From contig NW_002060965.1 of NCBI RefSeq assembly GCF_000150275.1, forward strand, positions 438,923 to 502,922: a stretch of 64,000 nt of DNA. Reading direction: 5' to 3'. The DNA comes from Trichoplax adhaerens (taxonomy: Eukaryota; Placozoa; Uniplacotomia; Trichoplacea; Trichoplacidae). This document shows, in pieces, positions 48,823-61,985 of the stretch. The notes under the pieces were generated by a model, which saw only the letters and a program-made list of their open reading frames with translations, made no database searches and had not been told where the DNA came from. The position numbers and the translations under genes are program-made. Position 1 is the first letter of the stretch. The number at the start of each line of letters is the position of its first letter.

Positions 48823-49078
48823 TAATGTTCAGTACATTGTGGGTCAAAGTCAGTCATTATATCTTAAAATGCCAATGAAATGGCTCTATCCTTTATGATA
48901 CTTGTCTAAGCAAATTTATCAAGTTTTAACCAAATAAACTGCTGGCAGATATGTTTGGACAACTGTGCGGTATTGAAGATGTACAGACGTTTTAGTGGCA
49001 TTTCTAGATACAGTTTATCATAGAGAAATATCTGGGTCTACGTAATGTCCAGTACATAGTGGGTCCAAGTTAGTCATT
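48823..49078. mobile_element. MITE copy 2, 5'-truncated, arranged in tandem
   Basis: From 48862 the interior of copy 1 repeats (AAAATGCCAATGAAATGGCT, CTTGTCTAAGCAAATTTATC, AACTGCTGGCAGATATGTTT) to the right end GGTCTAC at 49041, without the left CAGTAGAC terminus. The flank 'GTAATGT(T/C)CAGTACAT' and 'GTGGGTC(A/C)AAGT(C/T)AGTCATT' after each copy is also duplicated. The second copy therefore arose by segmental tandem duplication rather than a new insertion. Confidence 0.75.
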
Positions 49079-51845
49079 GACTATGGCTTTTAACAGCAAC
49101 ACGTAAAGCATTTTTACATCATTTACAGTTTTATGAATTATTTTTTTTTAGTGAAGACAGTACGTCATGTTGATTATGAAGCATTAGAAGATAATAATTC
49201 CGGCCAAGTCCCCTAATATGGTCAACTTGCTCAGCTCAAGTTTTGTAATGATGAGAATTAATAATCTTAAATTTTTGTGATGATTGATGACTAATTAATT
49301 TTAATTATTATTGACGCCTGTAATAATTCTAGCGTTTTAACTTGAAGGGAAGTATTTAATAAACACCGTACGTATATAGGAACAATCATTCATTCAAGTT
49401 TTGTTATCCTAGTGTCATAAAAGCATATAGACTACAAATTAACAAAAATTATGAAATTTCAGTAACTTTACAAAATAAAGTATTGCTGTAAGTAGATCAC
49501 TGTGCAATGTGCATGTACTAACCTGATGGAGAAAAGTGGGAGTTGCTAAGAAATCTAGTAAATGAATTAATCTAATAGAGAACCTAAAACCTCTATTTAT
49601 TCATTCATGAAATAATATTACCTTGAAGATAATCACACATGGCTTCAACTCTCTTCCTTTAAAAATATTCACACATAGTCAAATTAATTTTTTCGTCGCC
49701 ATGATTTTTTAGATAAAAGCCTGTAGTAATTGACTCGAATATCAATACCGTACTCAGTACTTTTTGTTATTTAAAACTTTTTCACTTACAAAATACGCTT
49801 TGCCAATAATCTCCTCAAATTGCAATAGCTATCACTCCAATACTAGAAGAGAGAGAACTGAGAAGTGAAAATTTAGTGCAAAAGAATGTCAAAGCCTACT
49901 AGTTAGGGTTACTCTACACTACTACTGAAACTCTATACAACACTGTACAAAACCAATCAAGCAGCTCATTTGAATAGCAATTTGTGGACAGTATAGTGTA
50001 TATCGACATTTTAGTTAAATGACCAGCAAATTAGTCGGCCTGTCTATTTTGAGTAGAGTATACTAAAGAGTTCTTTCCTGTCCCTCTCTTTTAATTACAG
50101 TACAGTAATAACGTGCTTTGATAGTGCAATAATAAAATCAATGAAGCAAAGTACTATGGGAAGTAGAATAGTCGAAAGCTTTTTAAAGCCTACGTCGATT
50201 AAGGGAAAATTATCAACATAGAAGATAACTTTGTCAAATTTATTAAGGCTGGCAGGATGAAAGGGTGGATTTGTACTATATTCGTCCTATGTACTGCAAA
50301 GGCTATAGCTGACGGCTATATAAAGCTTTGTTTTGGAGTGATGTGCTAATGTAATTCTTGTCTTAAGAGAAGTTAAGGATTTCAAACCCATTCATGATAT
50401 TACCATGTAGTGATTCACCCTATGGTTGATTGCCTTGATAGGCATATATTTGATAGAATTGGATTTAGATGATTGCTAATGACTATATTATACCCATCTA
50501 TATGATACGGTAATTTTATCTTATTAATTGATAATTGAAATTATGGGCCCGTTGATCAGTTATGGAATTCAAAGACAATTTTAATACATCGATAATATAA
50601 TAATGCAAAAATGGATTACCCTACAAAAATAGTCTGATTTTAGTACCTGCCAAAATAAATGATGCTTAAAAACTCAAACTTATCTGAGTGTTGATCGTGA
50701 TAGATAATTAATATAACTGTTCGTTTGATGTGTTCTCGTAATTGCAAATTGGAAGGCGACAATCTCGAAAATAATTACCACGCCATCAATTTGCGTCCAA
50801 AGTTCAAAAATAACTTTTAGTTTGTCATTTCTGATCTGGTGACAAGGAACTAGCGTAAAGGACGTGGTAAGAAGTTACTACTTCTACCTATTAGTGAGTA
50901 ATTTCTTTCGAAAACTTGACACTCTCAGGCGCTTGAGGGACAAGTTTTACAGCTGTTCCCATATTATTTCTAATCCAGCATATGAAATTATAATTTAGGC
51001 TACTATGAAATTAAACGAGACATCTCCGGATGAAACAACCTCCATACACACTATTGGCTAATAAAATTGATAGCCAGTAATTGGTAGTAATCTTAGATCT
51101 CCATTATATACGATTATAAGATGTCAGAAAACAATTTAGCCAGTAACAACTGCCATAATTAATTATATCGAAACTAGTTCAAACCTTTAATATTGAAAAA
51201 CCTATCACTGTATTGTATGGTAAGAGTATATTGCACGTAAATGTATATAAACTGAAATTTGACACTACAAGTAGATCTTTACCGAACGTTACAAAATTGC
51301 AATTTTATAGTAGTATTTGCTGAAATTATTTTAAATGTTTTAATAAATGCGTCGATTTAATAATTTCTACGATAAAGGTTATTTATATTTGACATCCTAA
51401 GAGATACTTTAGAGAATTTTAAAATCAACAGCTGCAGCTCTTGTCATTATTCTTAATAAATACGTTAGGAAAATAACTATAACCATGAAATGTTCGCGTT
51501 TGGCATGTGCTATTCAATTAATAATGTAGTTCACAAAAATTGCTACTATATGACAATCAGTAAATAAGAATATGTGGGTGGGAAGTTAAATATATTTTTT
51601 AACAGTAACAATTAAAAAAATCAACATTATTGTGAATTGAAATGCTTAAAAACTGACCATTTAAAGCAATAATTCCTTGAGCGTATTAAGTCTAGTGCAA
51701 TAGTAAAATTTACTATCAGATTTTTTGCTGATATTGTGTGAATTCGATTATATGAGTAATAACTAATTGCTCTGATGATAATCTCTAGCTTGTTCGTTGA
51801 TATATTTCAAAGTGCAAGGTTTTATATCAATAAATCTATGAATTA
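49079..51845. other. Intergenic, no gene seen
   Basis: AT-rich sequence with frequent stops on both strands. No open frame with plausible splice signals, no RNA gene and no clear repeat was found. Confidence 0.45.
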
Positions 51846-51846
51846 C

Positions 51847-52205
51847 TTGATCATTGATATTACTTCTAATTTAGGAATATTAGTAAGACCTAGTTCAAGA
51901 GATTTTATATCAGTTAAAACTATTAGCTATTTGATCAATTACTTTACCTCTGCGTAAGGAATATTAGTAAAACTTAGTAAAAGAGATTTAATATTGACTA
52001 ATCTACTATATTTAATTAGCTATTTGATCATTTGTACCACTCCTACATTAGGAAAATTAGTAAGACTTAGTACAAGAGGTTCAATACCAACTAATCTATC
52101 AGCTGCTGAATGAATTACATATTATTCTTGTATTATGAATATTAATACGACTGTGTACAGGAGATTTAACATCAACCAATTTATTAGTTGATTAATTGAT
52201 TCAGT
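51847..52205. repeat. Degenerate tandem repeat, four copies of about 84-93 bp
   Basis: 'AGGAATATTAGTAAGACC' recurs as 'AGGAATATTAGTAAAACT', 'AGGAAAATTAGTAAGACT' and 'ATGAATATTAATACGACT' at 51873, 51957, 52050 and 52135. Each is followed by an AGAGATTTAATAT-like segment, an ACTAATCTA-like segment and TAGCTATTTGATCA or its decayed form. It is AT-rich and non-coding. Confidence 0.7.
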
Positions 52206-55200
52206 ACCGGTAATTAATTGTGAAGATTAATCAAACATTAATTCTGCGACTACAATTCCAGTTAAACTACTCGCAGCTCCTCTGTAATGTGACTGGTCAT
52301 TCCACCATGAAGACTTGATTTGCTCTAGTATTAAATAGAGCAATAATTAAAAAAATAAACAATGACCACGCCAAATGTACTACACGCAGAAAAATTATAA
52401 CTTTTTATTACGGTTATTACTAAAGATTAACTTTTATAAACAACGGAAATGCTACTGCGCCAAGCGGTAATATTTTCATAACTTTAAATAACCAGAATTC
52501 TTATTCCTTTGGATTATAAACTCTCTAAAAATTATCTAGATATAAAAAAATAACTAAAAGTATTTAAATTACAGCATGTTTCAATCTTGTTAAACAAATT
52601 TTATATTACCAGTTTTAGGAAAGCAACATTTTGCGTTAAAGCTAGATACTATATATGGCTTATTACGCCAGCATCTGAATGAGGAAATAATATCTAAGAA
52701 ATAATGGTATTTCAAAAATATCTATTTCCGATCTGTAACGAAAATAGGTCTATTTTAAAAAAAAACTTTGAAGGATCATTACATAAAAATTCCCTATCAA
52801 CACTAAGTTAATGAGCTTTCTAAAATACAGAACAGTAAAGGATTTTATTGAAAGTCTATGCGTTTTGTGCCGGAAATAAATGACTTTTTTTAAATAGAAA
52901 AATTAAAGGAAATGGAATTCAGCGACTGATTTCAATATTAAAAGACACGGAAATGGTTCCTTCAACCTTATCTATTTACACTGATGCATCTATGTAAATC
53001 TTTGCTTTTACTAAACTCATAAACTATTCTTTAAATCGTAAAATTTAATTACTAATGACCTCCTTTATAGTATAGTAAATTTAGAGCTCATTCTGAATAA
53101 AAGCTGACACATATACATATAACAAAAGGTAAAAGAGTAAAATTTGTGATGACTTCCTCTAGGTTTATCTACTGTATAAGAATCATTCGCAAATAATCAC
53201 AACAATTTATCAGAATCTCTTGGCTTTAGCTCTATTTCGAAATTAAATAAACACACACACAGGAAAAGCGCAAAAAATTTCATCACGATAGCAGTAAATC
53301 GGTTGTCAAAATGGCCAAAATTAATACAGATTGTAGTCACATATTTCACAGTAATACAGCATTTGGATGATTATTTCCGGTGAATTTATTTTGTCTACGC
53401 TCATGTCATGATAGATGAAGAGGAAATACAAGATAGAAAGACGGCGACTATGGAGGATCATTGATAATGGTGTCAATATAGAGTAAATTTTAATATGCCT
53501 TGTTAAGGGAAATGAGGATATATTCCTGACCCTTTCAAACTATGGGCTGAAAAGGTAGAACTGCGTCTATCTCCAACTGTGGGTACTGTAGAAATGGCTA
53601 TTGCATACAATTTTTGGTTTATTATTATTTAAAACTTAATAAATCACTACATTTATTGGGGAGAAATAATAGTAAATCACTACTATGTTTACTCTAGGGG
53701 CATTATACTAAATCATTTCTATACTTACTCAAGGGGCATAATATTAAATCACTACTATGCATACAGAAGTAACGATATTAGATTTAGCCAGCATCGTTTT
53801 CCTAAATATAATGTTAGAATATATGGAAAAGTGAATAGTTTTAAATTGAATATGCTCTTATAGTCGAAATGGTTATTGTCCCCGAAGATCGCTATTCATT
53901 GACTTATAGCAAGTTACAGTATAAAGCGTTGATGTTGTTGTAAATTTTTCATTCTTATATTACAGCATATGCTAATTAAATTTATAAGATATAGAAGCAA
54001 GCTTAATACAATAGTTGATCATACGCGTACATCATCATGCGTTATCATAATCATTTACTGCTGTTAGTGAAGCCAGTTTGCTGCAGTGTCACAAACCCAC
54101 CATATTTTCTAGTAAGTTCCATTGTTGGAAAAATGGAGCAACAATCATTACTTGTGACCGTCTTGATAATACGGAAAATCAAAGGTTAAGTTGTAAATAT
54201 TATTCGACTCTGCAAGATCAAAGGAATTGACAATAGACTTCGTTCTTGCCACGCATCATAAGTTAGATCAACCATAAAAGTATACAGTAGCACCCACATA
54301 TAAACGAAGGCGCCGAAAAATATTAATAATTTTTATAAGTAGTGTTGACAGTCACTGTAATTGATCTCGGATAAAATATTAAGGACAGATAAATAAAATA
54401 CCCTAAATATCTTGTAAAACGTATAAAAAATAGATAGTTATAATGTATTATCCAAGGAAACAGTAACTTATAGATGGTGCTAGGTAATCTACTTTCTTGC
54501 CGTAGAAATAAAAAATTGTACACGTATGGATGAACATCTAAATCTGGAGATATGATTCGTCGCATATAACATCAATCCATACGAAATAAAAATGCCTGAA
54601 TTAAATTTTTCAAAATTCTAAGTATACACAGTATACCTAAAACAACTAAGAATATGCGTACTATAATCTCAGTAAGAAATCATCCTTCTTTTTGGCCTCT
54701 TAGAACGGAAAGAATTTATGCATATTGTGAAATTTGCGTAGCATTTTATGCAAAGAAATAGAATTTTTTTGCAATATCCATCTATTCGTTCATATCGCTC
54801 TGAGATGTTATTAAAGGTAACTACTTCATTGATGCACATAATCTACTAATTAATATTAAATTCATTAAATATTGATCAACCTATTAACTTGACCATTGGA
54901 ATCCGAGCAGCCAGTAACATACGCTTAATTTATCTTAGGAGCATCATTACTTGCAAGTTAATCTAGTTATTGACACAATATTCTTTAAATATTCATTAAT
55001 CAATTATATATAATTATCTTCGCTATTGCAATAAAATGGAGGCAACATCATCAGCTTCAGTTGTTTGAAACTGGCAATTACAACTAATAATAGATACAAA
55101 GATTGTTACAAGGGCTTTCCTGGTCTGTATGACGATCGATAGGCCTAGAATATCTCTTGGCAAACGTCTTGTTCTAAGCTGTATCCAATGACATATCGTT

Positions 55201-57115
55201 ACTGATCCTTTGGTCTCAGCGTATTCTACAATAGAATGTGCTGAAACGCTTTATTGGCACTCATTTTCTATTTCAACACCCATTAAAATCGAATGATTAT
55301 CGAAATTACTGCCATTCCAATTTTATAATGGTAGGAAATGTCAAAAATTGCTTTCTTAATAAGAACAGAGCTGGCGTCGAAATGTCTGCAAATCTGGAAC
55401 AACTTTTGTTTTACAATAGAATAGCATATCCATTTCTCATAGAAATGGAAGACAACATAGCATAACACAAGAAAAACAGAAGCAGGTATTGTACGCTTAA
55501 AACCGATTGGAACTTCAAATGAAAGAATCCTATAGAAAAGTGAATGCAATTTCAATATTGTTTTAATGAAAAGCAACAAAAATGACGTCAACTTAGAATG
55601 GCCAAATGCTGATAGCCTTAATCTGGTGCGATAGTCTATGGTATTAATTTCTAGAATAAAATAGAAGTTTACAAACCCATAGTAATATGACTATAAATAC
55701 CTTGCAGCTGCATATCATCACTGCCATTTCTCCCTTTCCTTCCTGCTAAAGTGTCAAAAGCATCTTGGAATAGTCTAAAAACCAAAATTAACTGGATACA
55801 GTACTGAATTTTTACACATACAGCTTAAAAAAAATCGATTCCGTCCAATTAGTATCATTATTAAGTCATGATTCCTTAAATTATCATTTAATTTCTACCT
55901 TTCTAGGCTACTTATTCCTAACGGAAATACTGTTGATCGATTTTTCATCTTAACAGCTAGGTTATTTTTACTATCGGATTGGTCCTTTCCGTATGCAAAT
56001 ATATTATCTTGCTAATAGGATTATCAAGCGTTAGGAGACAACTTCACCAAGACTCGCCTGTATGCAACACCCAAATCATTCTTACCTTTGCAAAATGATG
56101 GATTTTTACGTAAGTTGAAAATAAAACTATAACGATCATTTTTTTCCTTGAATATTATCATTATAACTTAGTTTGACAAGATCATTTCAACTGCTTAGAT
56201 AAATCAGGCAGATCATAGTAATTAGTTGGAAGTAGCCAAGTTTTGTTCATTAATTTCGGTAAAAGTAGGGTAAGTAACATATTGCTAAGATAGCATTGCT
56301 CAGGTAAATATAATATTTGTTGCCTTGTAATCGTTAATTAATAATCTTTGTAACAGCTTTACTAAATTCAAAATCGTTCAATTTTTATTTTAGTTTATTG
56401 ATCATAATTCTATCAAAAAAAAACAATTACACTTTGATCATGGAAAAACATTTTTTCATTTATTTGTTATTCTGGTCTTGATATATCTCATCTATGGTAA
56501 TGTATTGTCCCATTTTCTATTTGTTTGAAATATAACATTCATCAATAATGAGTCAATCCAATTGAATGATTTTTCCCGACATAGAAATTAGAGCTGATCA
56601 TCATAGTTTATCTTCTATATCCTCACAATCCACAATATTCAAACTCCAAAGAGAATTGCGTAACAAGACTACTTTACTTACTAGAAAAAATTTGCATTGT
56701 TATTATTTATTGAAGATGACATTGGACAATTTGTTTCCGTATCCTCTTACTTTAGGAGGTTATATAAAAAACTATTAATAATAATATTCATTTTCTTTTT
56801 TTCTTGCCAACATGGCTTGACTATACGGGCAAAAGTGATCGTTATTTCCTGTAAATTAAAATTTTCTTTCAACACTTCGTTTTAGTTTTGAGTCATAGTA
56901 TTACATTATGCTTTACGTCTATGGAATATAACTATTGAGCGAATATTTAACGCAATACCAGTAAAATTATAATTTTAAGGAGAAATTCTAAAATTTTATA
57001 TTTGACATTTTTGATAATATCGATCGGATAACAGTAGTGGCAACACAAATCGTTATTCCCGAACTGAAATCATCATCGTTTTATAATATATAATCAGCGA
57101 TCAATCTATACCTGA
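52206..57115. other. Intergenic, one small repeat, no gene seen
   Basis: Contains a short degenerate tandem repeat at about 53641-53765 (period near 35 bp, 'TAAATCACTACTATG...GGGGCAT'). Short open frames such as 75 codons at 55238-55465 and 102 codons on the opposite strand at 55283-55591 overlap each other and have no recognisable motif. Nothing else stands out. Confidence 0.4.
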
Positions 57116-57117
57116 TC

Positions 57118-58480
57118 TAAGTTTGCCAAAATCTCTTCTGTATCTATCATGATAATATACTGTACTTAATACATCCTTAAACTATAAGTTTTGCTTAAAG
57201 TTTATCAATTACTCTTGAATACAGTTAATAGTAGTAGATAAACTATTCTTAAAATTTTGTGATACTTTAAAAAGAATAAGTAAAAGCGTTTTCGAAATTA
57301 CTCTTTAAATACTTCATCGTATTGACAACATGAAGCACTGTTAATCAAAAAGTCATTCTGTTACTGCCTTGACATTATAGTTAACACCTGCCAAATATAC
57401 TTAAATAATGAGTGCTCAAAGATTTATCAGTTTTTACTTTTGAACGCAGCTGATAGCAGCAGATAAAGTATTCTCGAGTACTGTGTTGTAATACTTTAAA
57501 AAGAATGAATTAGGTATTTTTCTAAATTACTCTTTTGATAATTAATTAATCGTAGCAATCATGCTGAACACTAAATTGGCTTCGAAATTTCTTCAGTGAT
57601 TTCCTTATTAGTGCAGTTAATCCTTGCTGCATCTATTAAATAAATTAACCTTCAAAATTGATTTATTACTTTGGAACACAGCTGATAATAGTAGATAAAA
57701 TATATTAGAGTAATTTTAACACTTTAAAAGGAATAAACGAAGCATTTTGTGATTTGCTCTTGAAATAATAAATCGCATCAACTATATTGAATTACTCGAT
57801 TGGCAATATATCTCTTCCATAACTGCTTAATGATATACTGTAGTTAAGACAAGCTAAAATTATCAAAGTAATGATACCTAAAAATGTTTATAAGTTACTC
57901 GTGAATACTGTCGATAGTAATAGATAAAACATTCTTAAATACTTGTGATGCTTGAAAGGAATGAGTTAAAAGTACTTTCTAAATTACACTTCCAATAGAT
58001 AATTATATCAGCAAAGTTGAGAACTAATTTGAACAAAAATCTCTTCCGTTAACGACATGATAATAGGTGCTCATAGTTAATACATATTAAATTTACTGAA
58101 TAAAAGGATGCTTTAGTAAAATTGATCAGTTATTTTTGAACACAGCTGATAGTAGTAGATAAAATAGAATTGACTATTTGTAGTAGTTTAAAAATTAAAT
58201 TAGGATTTCTGAATTACTCTCGATCCATTTATTTACATTCATAATCTTATCTTAAAGTTGACCAAAAAGTCTTTCCGTATCTGGCTTGATAATAGAGTTA
58301 ATACAGGCTATAATTAATTACTAAAATAAATAAGCTTAAATGTCTCATCAATGACTTTTAAATACAATTAATTAGAGTAGATAAAAATAGAATTAAATGC
58401 TGATAATGCTTATAATACTTTAAAAAATCGAGTTTTAGCATTTTGTAAATTATTTTTTTGATTTTTAATGTTTTCATCTC
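57118..58480. repeat. Old tandem array, six copies of about 225-235 bp
   Basis: Each copy starts with an AAAATCTCTTC(C/T)GT-like block (57130, 57345, 57585, 57800, 58030, 58262). About 100 bp later comes 'GAACACAGCTGATAGTAGTAGATAAA' or a decayed form (57225, 57442, 57664, 57905, 58137, 58370). After that come 'ATACTTTAAAAAGAAT' and 'CTAAATTACTCTT'. The regular spacing of six units shows tandem origin, and the divergence shows age. Stops occur in all frames, so it is not a repeat protein. Confidence 0.8.
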
Positions 58481-59985
58481 CAGTAATTCTTGATACCTCT
58501 AAATTAGAGACTTCAAGGCCATCAAAATTTTTATTTCCCTACTTCTTTGATTCACATGAGAACAATAATGGGATGATTAAGCTAATTGAAATCGTTAGAG
58601 CAGAATTTTTTCCTTAGCAACTTTATAATGGCGGTGATAGTAAATAGTGTATTAAAAATGAATTGATCCAAGCTAATTATGAACATCTATTTCTTTGAAC
58701 ACTGAAAGAGTATCTCTCGCCAGCAATAAAAAGTGATACAATTGGTCAGTCCCGCTTTAGTAATCTGCATGCATAGTCAAATTATGCTCCTATCTTTAAT
58801 GGTTAACAATGTACAAAAAACAACCAGTGCAGACAATCTTTCAATGAATAATTTCTCACTAACTGATGACTGATTTTAAAAAATTAAACTGATCAATAAC
58901 TTCTTAATTCAGCAACTTTTTTGAGCTCCGATATAATGTCTATTGCCTATAGCAGACAAGTAGAATTTGTTAACTTTTAATTAGCTTTCTAGATGATTTT
59001 ATGATTTTACAGTTTTCTCTTTTGCCTATATCGATTTCTTTTCAGGCTAAAATAGACTTTTCCAACTATCTAGAGGCTAATAGAATTTGTTTAAGTTGTA
59101 AACGGAATTTGGACACTTTACTAATTATGTCATCTTCTTCATAAAGTGAACGCGATTTTTTCCCTTACTGAAGTAGAATATACAGCTTTATTGTAGGCAG
59201 ATAGAAATAGTTGATTTTATACGCCAAAGGTTTTTTAACTAGTCTATAAAATCAGCTATTTTGATTACTACTATTAAAACTAGTCTACTACTACGTGATT
59301 TCCTTCCTTGAACATAAACTGCATTACCACTATTCAATAAAGCTTTACTTACAATTCGAAGGAAGAATTGTTATTCTATTTAGCAAGAGAAACAATCATC
59401 GATTTCAAATACTATGTTCTAGGCTATAATAATAGCTGCAAAATTAATTAAAGCAGGATAGCTATTGCCCATGTCATTTGCTTAAATGCTATAAAGTATT
59501 TCCTTTTCCTAAAGTTTGATTCAAACAATCGCCTTCAATTTAGCCCATGTTAATGGTATTCGGATACCGTATATCATAGCATAACGATTATTTTTATTTT
59601 ATTCAAGCATATGCTTCGTTCTGATCATCTATATCCTCCTTTTACTATTAATCGACAAGTTGTAGTATGTCCAAACTTCTAATGTACCCTTGTTTATAGT
59701 CATTTTGGTCGGATATAATAGTATGCAGTATTTTCCATTTAAATTGTTTAAGTAAGATGTTAAAGTTTTTCTTTGATTTTTCAACCACGAGATACTATAG
59801 CTATAATATTCTATAAGTGTTAATGTATTTCTTATAGTATAATGATATTATTATTCTTTTTCCTAGATTTTAGGATTGTTCAATTGAAATTAAAAAAAAA
59901 TAGACTGGTACAGCTTATATATTGTTAATGCTAGCTAGTTTATACATGATCTTTCTATAACTGCATACATAGAAATTCTTCTTTG
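58481..59985. other. CREBRF upstream region
   Basis: AT-rich sequence upstream of CREBRF. It should contain its promoter and any 5' untranslated exon; an acceptor-like CATACATAG precedes 59973. No gene or repeat was identified. Confidence 0.45.
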
Positions 59986-60039
59986 ATGACTTCAATCGAC
60001 TATCAAAATTGGAGTTATCCAATCGCGATCATCACTTGA
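59986..60039 (+). promoter_or_regulatory. Upstream ORF overlapping the CREBRF start (UGAUG)
   Basis: ATG at 59986 opens a 17-codon frame (MTSIDYQNWSYPIAIIT) whose TGA (60037-60039) overlaps the first in-frame ATG of CREBRF (60039-60041) in the string TGATG. Stop-start overlaps of this kind can allow termination-reinitiation, and short upstream ORFs commonly mediate translational control in stress. It would only be functional if the mRNA start lies upstream of 59986, which is not shown here. Confidence 0.45.
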
Positions 60040-61985
60040 TGGAAGTAAAAGAAATGGACTCCATCAATAATAGCAATGAAAATTTTCTTGACGCTCTATA
60101 TCATGATAGTGATGATGATGATGATGCTATTGATAAAGAATTGTGTGATCTAAAATCAATCATACAGGATAGTGGAATTCACTTTGAGCAATTTTATGAT
60201 CCAGCTCAAACATTAATCGATTGGACCGATGGGCTGGATGAAATTGATAACATTGTACATCATCGATTGCATTCTATTGCTACATCGCATAAGAATCCAC
60301 TGCAATTACAGAATGAAATCAATAATCCATTACAAAATTTGGTCGCATATACAGAAGAATCTTATTCTGATTATAGCAACTTCTCTATAGATAACAATTG
60401 GGATATCAACGAGCCTGCCGCAACAACTATCCCGGATGATAACGTTCAAAATATTTACTTATTGCAATCTAATCGAGATGAAAACTCTGGTCGTCATTCC
60501 ATGGATATCATTTACGAGACCGGAATAGAACATGATCCTACAGCATCAAATGTTGATGGTCCAATTAATATGGGACTGTCCACAGATAGGAACGAAATCG
60601 TGAACGATATTATTTATAATTTGGATATAAGCCACGATATTAGTCATCATCTAGGCTATAGTCATTCAAAATCTGACGAAAATAGCCATCAAGAAAGTCA
60701 CCATTCCAACTATCAATGCGAAAACGAAGTCGATAACGGCAATGATTTCCAAAAAAACAATTTTACTTCCTGTTCATCATATCAGTCGAAAAATGTCGAT
60801 CTTTTATTACGTCCATCACGACACAATGATTGGACACCTAATCCACAAAAATTAATCAAAGCTGGACAAGATTTAAATAAATTATTGTCCATAATGAATA
60901 ATTTAACACAGAAAGATGTTATGAATCCTGGATTTCAATCTCAAATTCGTCGAGAGAAGAACAAAATTGCATCCAGGTCAATAAAGTCTATTACCAATTA
61001 ATAGATAACATTTGGATAGTGTAGATTTTATTTTAAAATTGTACTCAGGTGTATAAAGTATATTTCCAATCAATACAGAACATTAAGATAGTGTAGATTT
61101 TTTGTTATATCCAGATCAATAACGTATATTACCAATCAATATGTAACATTAAGATAGTACCGATTTTATTTGAAATTGCACCCAAGTCAATAAAGCCGAT
61201 TGCCAATTAATGCATAAGATAAAATAGATTTTATTTTAACTTTCGAGATAGATAATCCTAGCTTGAGAGAATTTTAACATTATAACTAGGAGTTGCATTT
61301 GTTACACCAAAGACAAAAATAGTACAATGGCGATAATTTTCTGAATAACTTTACAACCTAATTAAACGATGATAAAGTGTTAATATGATATGATAGCATA
61401 TTTTTCCATTTATCCTTATCATAGAATATGTAGATTGAAGAAGAAGCAAGCTTATGAATCAAATAAGATCAAGCTGCATGGATTAGAGAAAGAACATGGT
61501 AAAAATTCTTATGATTATTAAATAATTAGCGGTATCAAAACTTTTTAATGGGCCGATCTTATGTAGTAAATCCATTCTGATTGTAATAAACAGCGTAATT
61601 ATTTAATAGTGAAAATATTATTCAGCTATACAAAGAAATTGACAGTATCTACCTGTACATTTGTGTGTATTTTTTTCAGATAATATTAGTAATATCTTAA
61701 GAACGCTTAAAAGTGAACTATTAAACTATCAAATGAATCCCCCCTTAGCAAGCAACCTTACGTGGAATAAGATAATAACAGATATTGAGCAATCTTGCAG
61801 TAAGTAGGAGTTTAATCCCGTAAGCTAAATAATTTAGGTTAAGATTGGAAATTCAAATTTTCTAATCTTTAACCCAATATTTTATACCCTCTTTAGATCC
61901 TATCTCGAACGTAGCTGGTCGTTCGTCCGATTATGTTAGAGAAATCCTTAGACAAGTAGTTCAAATTAAATCCGAAAAAGAGTGA
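60039..61985 (+). CDS. CREBRF: CREB3 regulatory factor homologue (CREBRF, bZIP)
   Basis: CREBRF (Luman recruitment factor) binds CREB3-type bZIP factors and promotes their turnover in the unfolded-protein response; it also influences energy storage. Four exons join in phase: 60039-60976, 61425-61498, 61680-61799 and 61897-61985, giving 406 residues (human about 639). The N-terminal half is acidic and Asn/Ser/His-rich with a DSDDDDDAIDKE run. The diagnostic block is DWTPNPQKLIKAGQDLNKL, then a basic region RREKNKIASRICRLKKKQAY interrupted by an intron inside the basic motif, then a leucine-zipper-like segment (NISNILRTLKSELL). The C-terminal motif, VAGRSSDYVREILRQ, matches the human VAGQTSEFVNQVLE region. 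The acidic N-terminus is shorter than in human. The start is the first in-frame ATG; the frame stays open upstream to about 59973. Confidence 0.88.

Noticed and set aside
55238-55591. Overlapping 75- and 102-codon frames on opposite strands
   Set aside because: No motif, no splice partners, and both strands are open over the same DNA, which is typical of chance frames.
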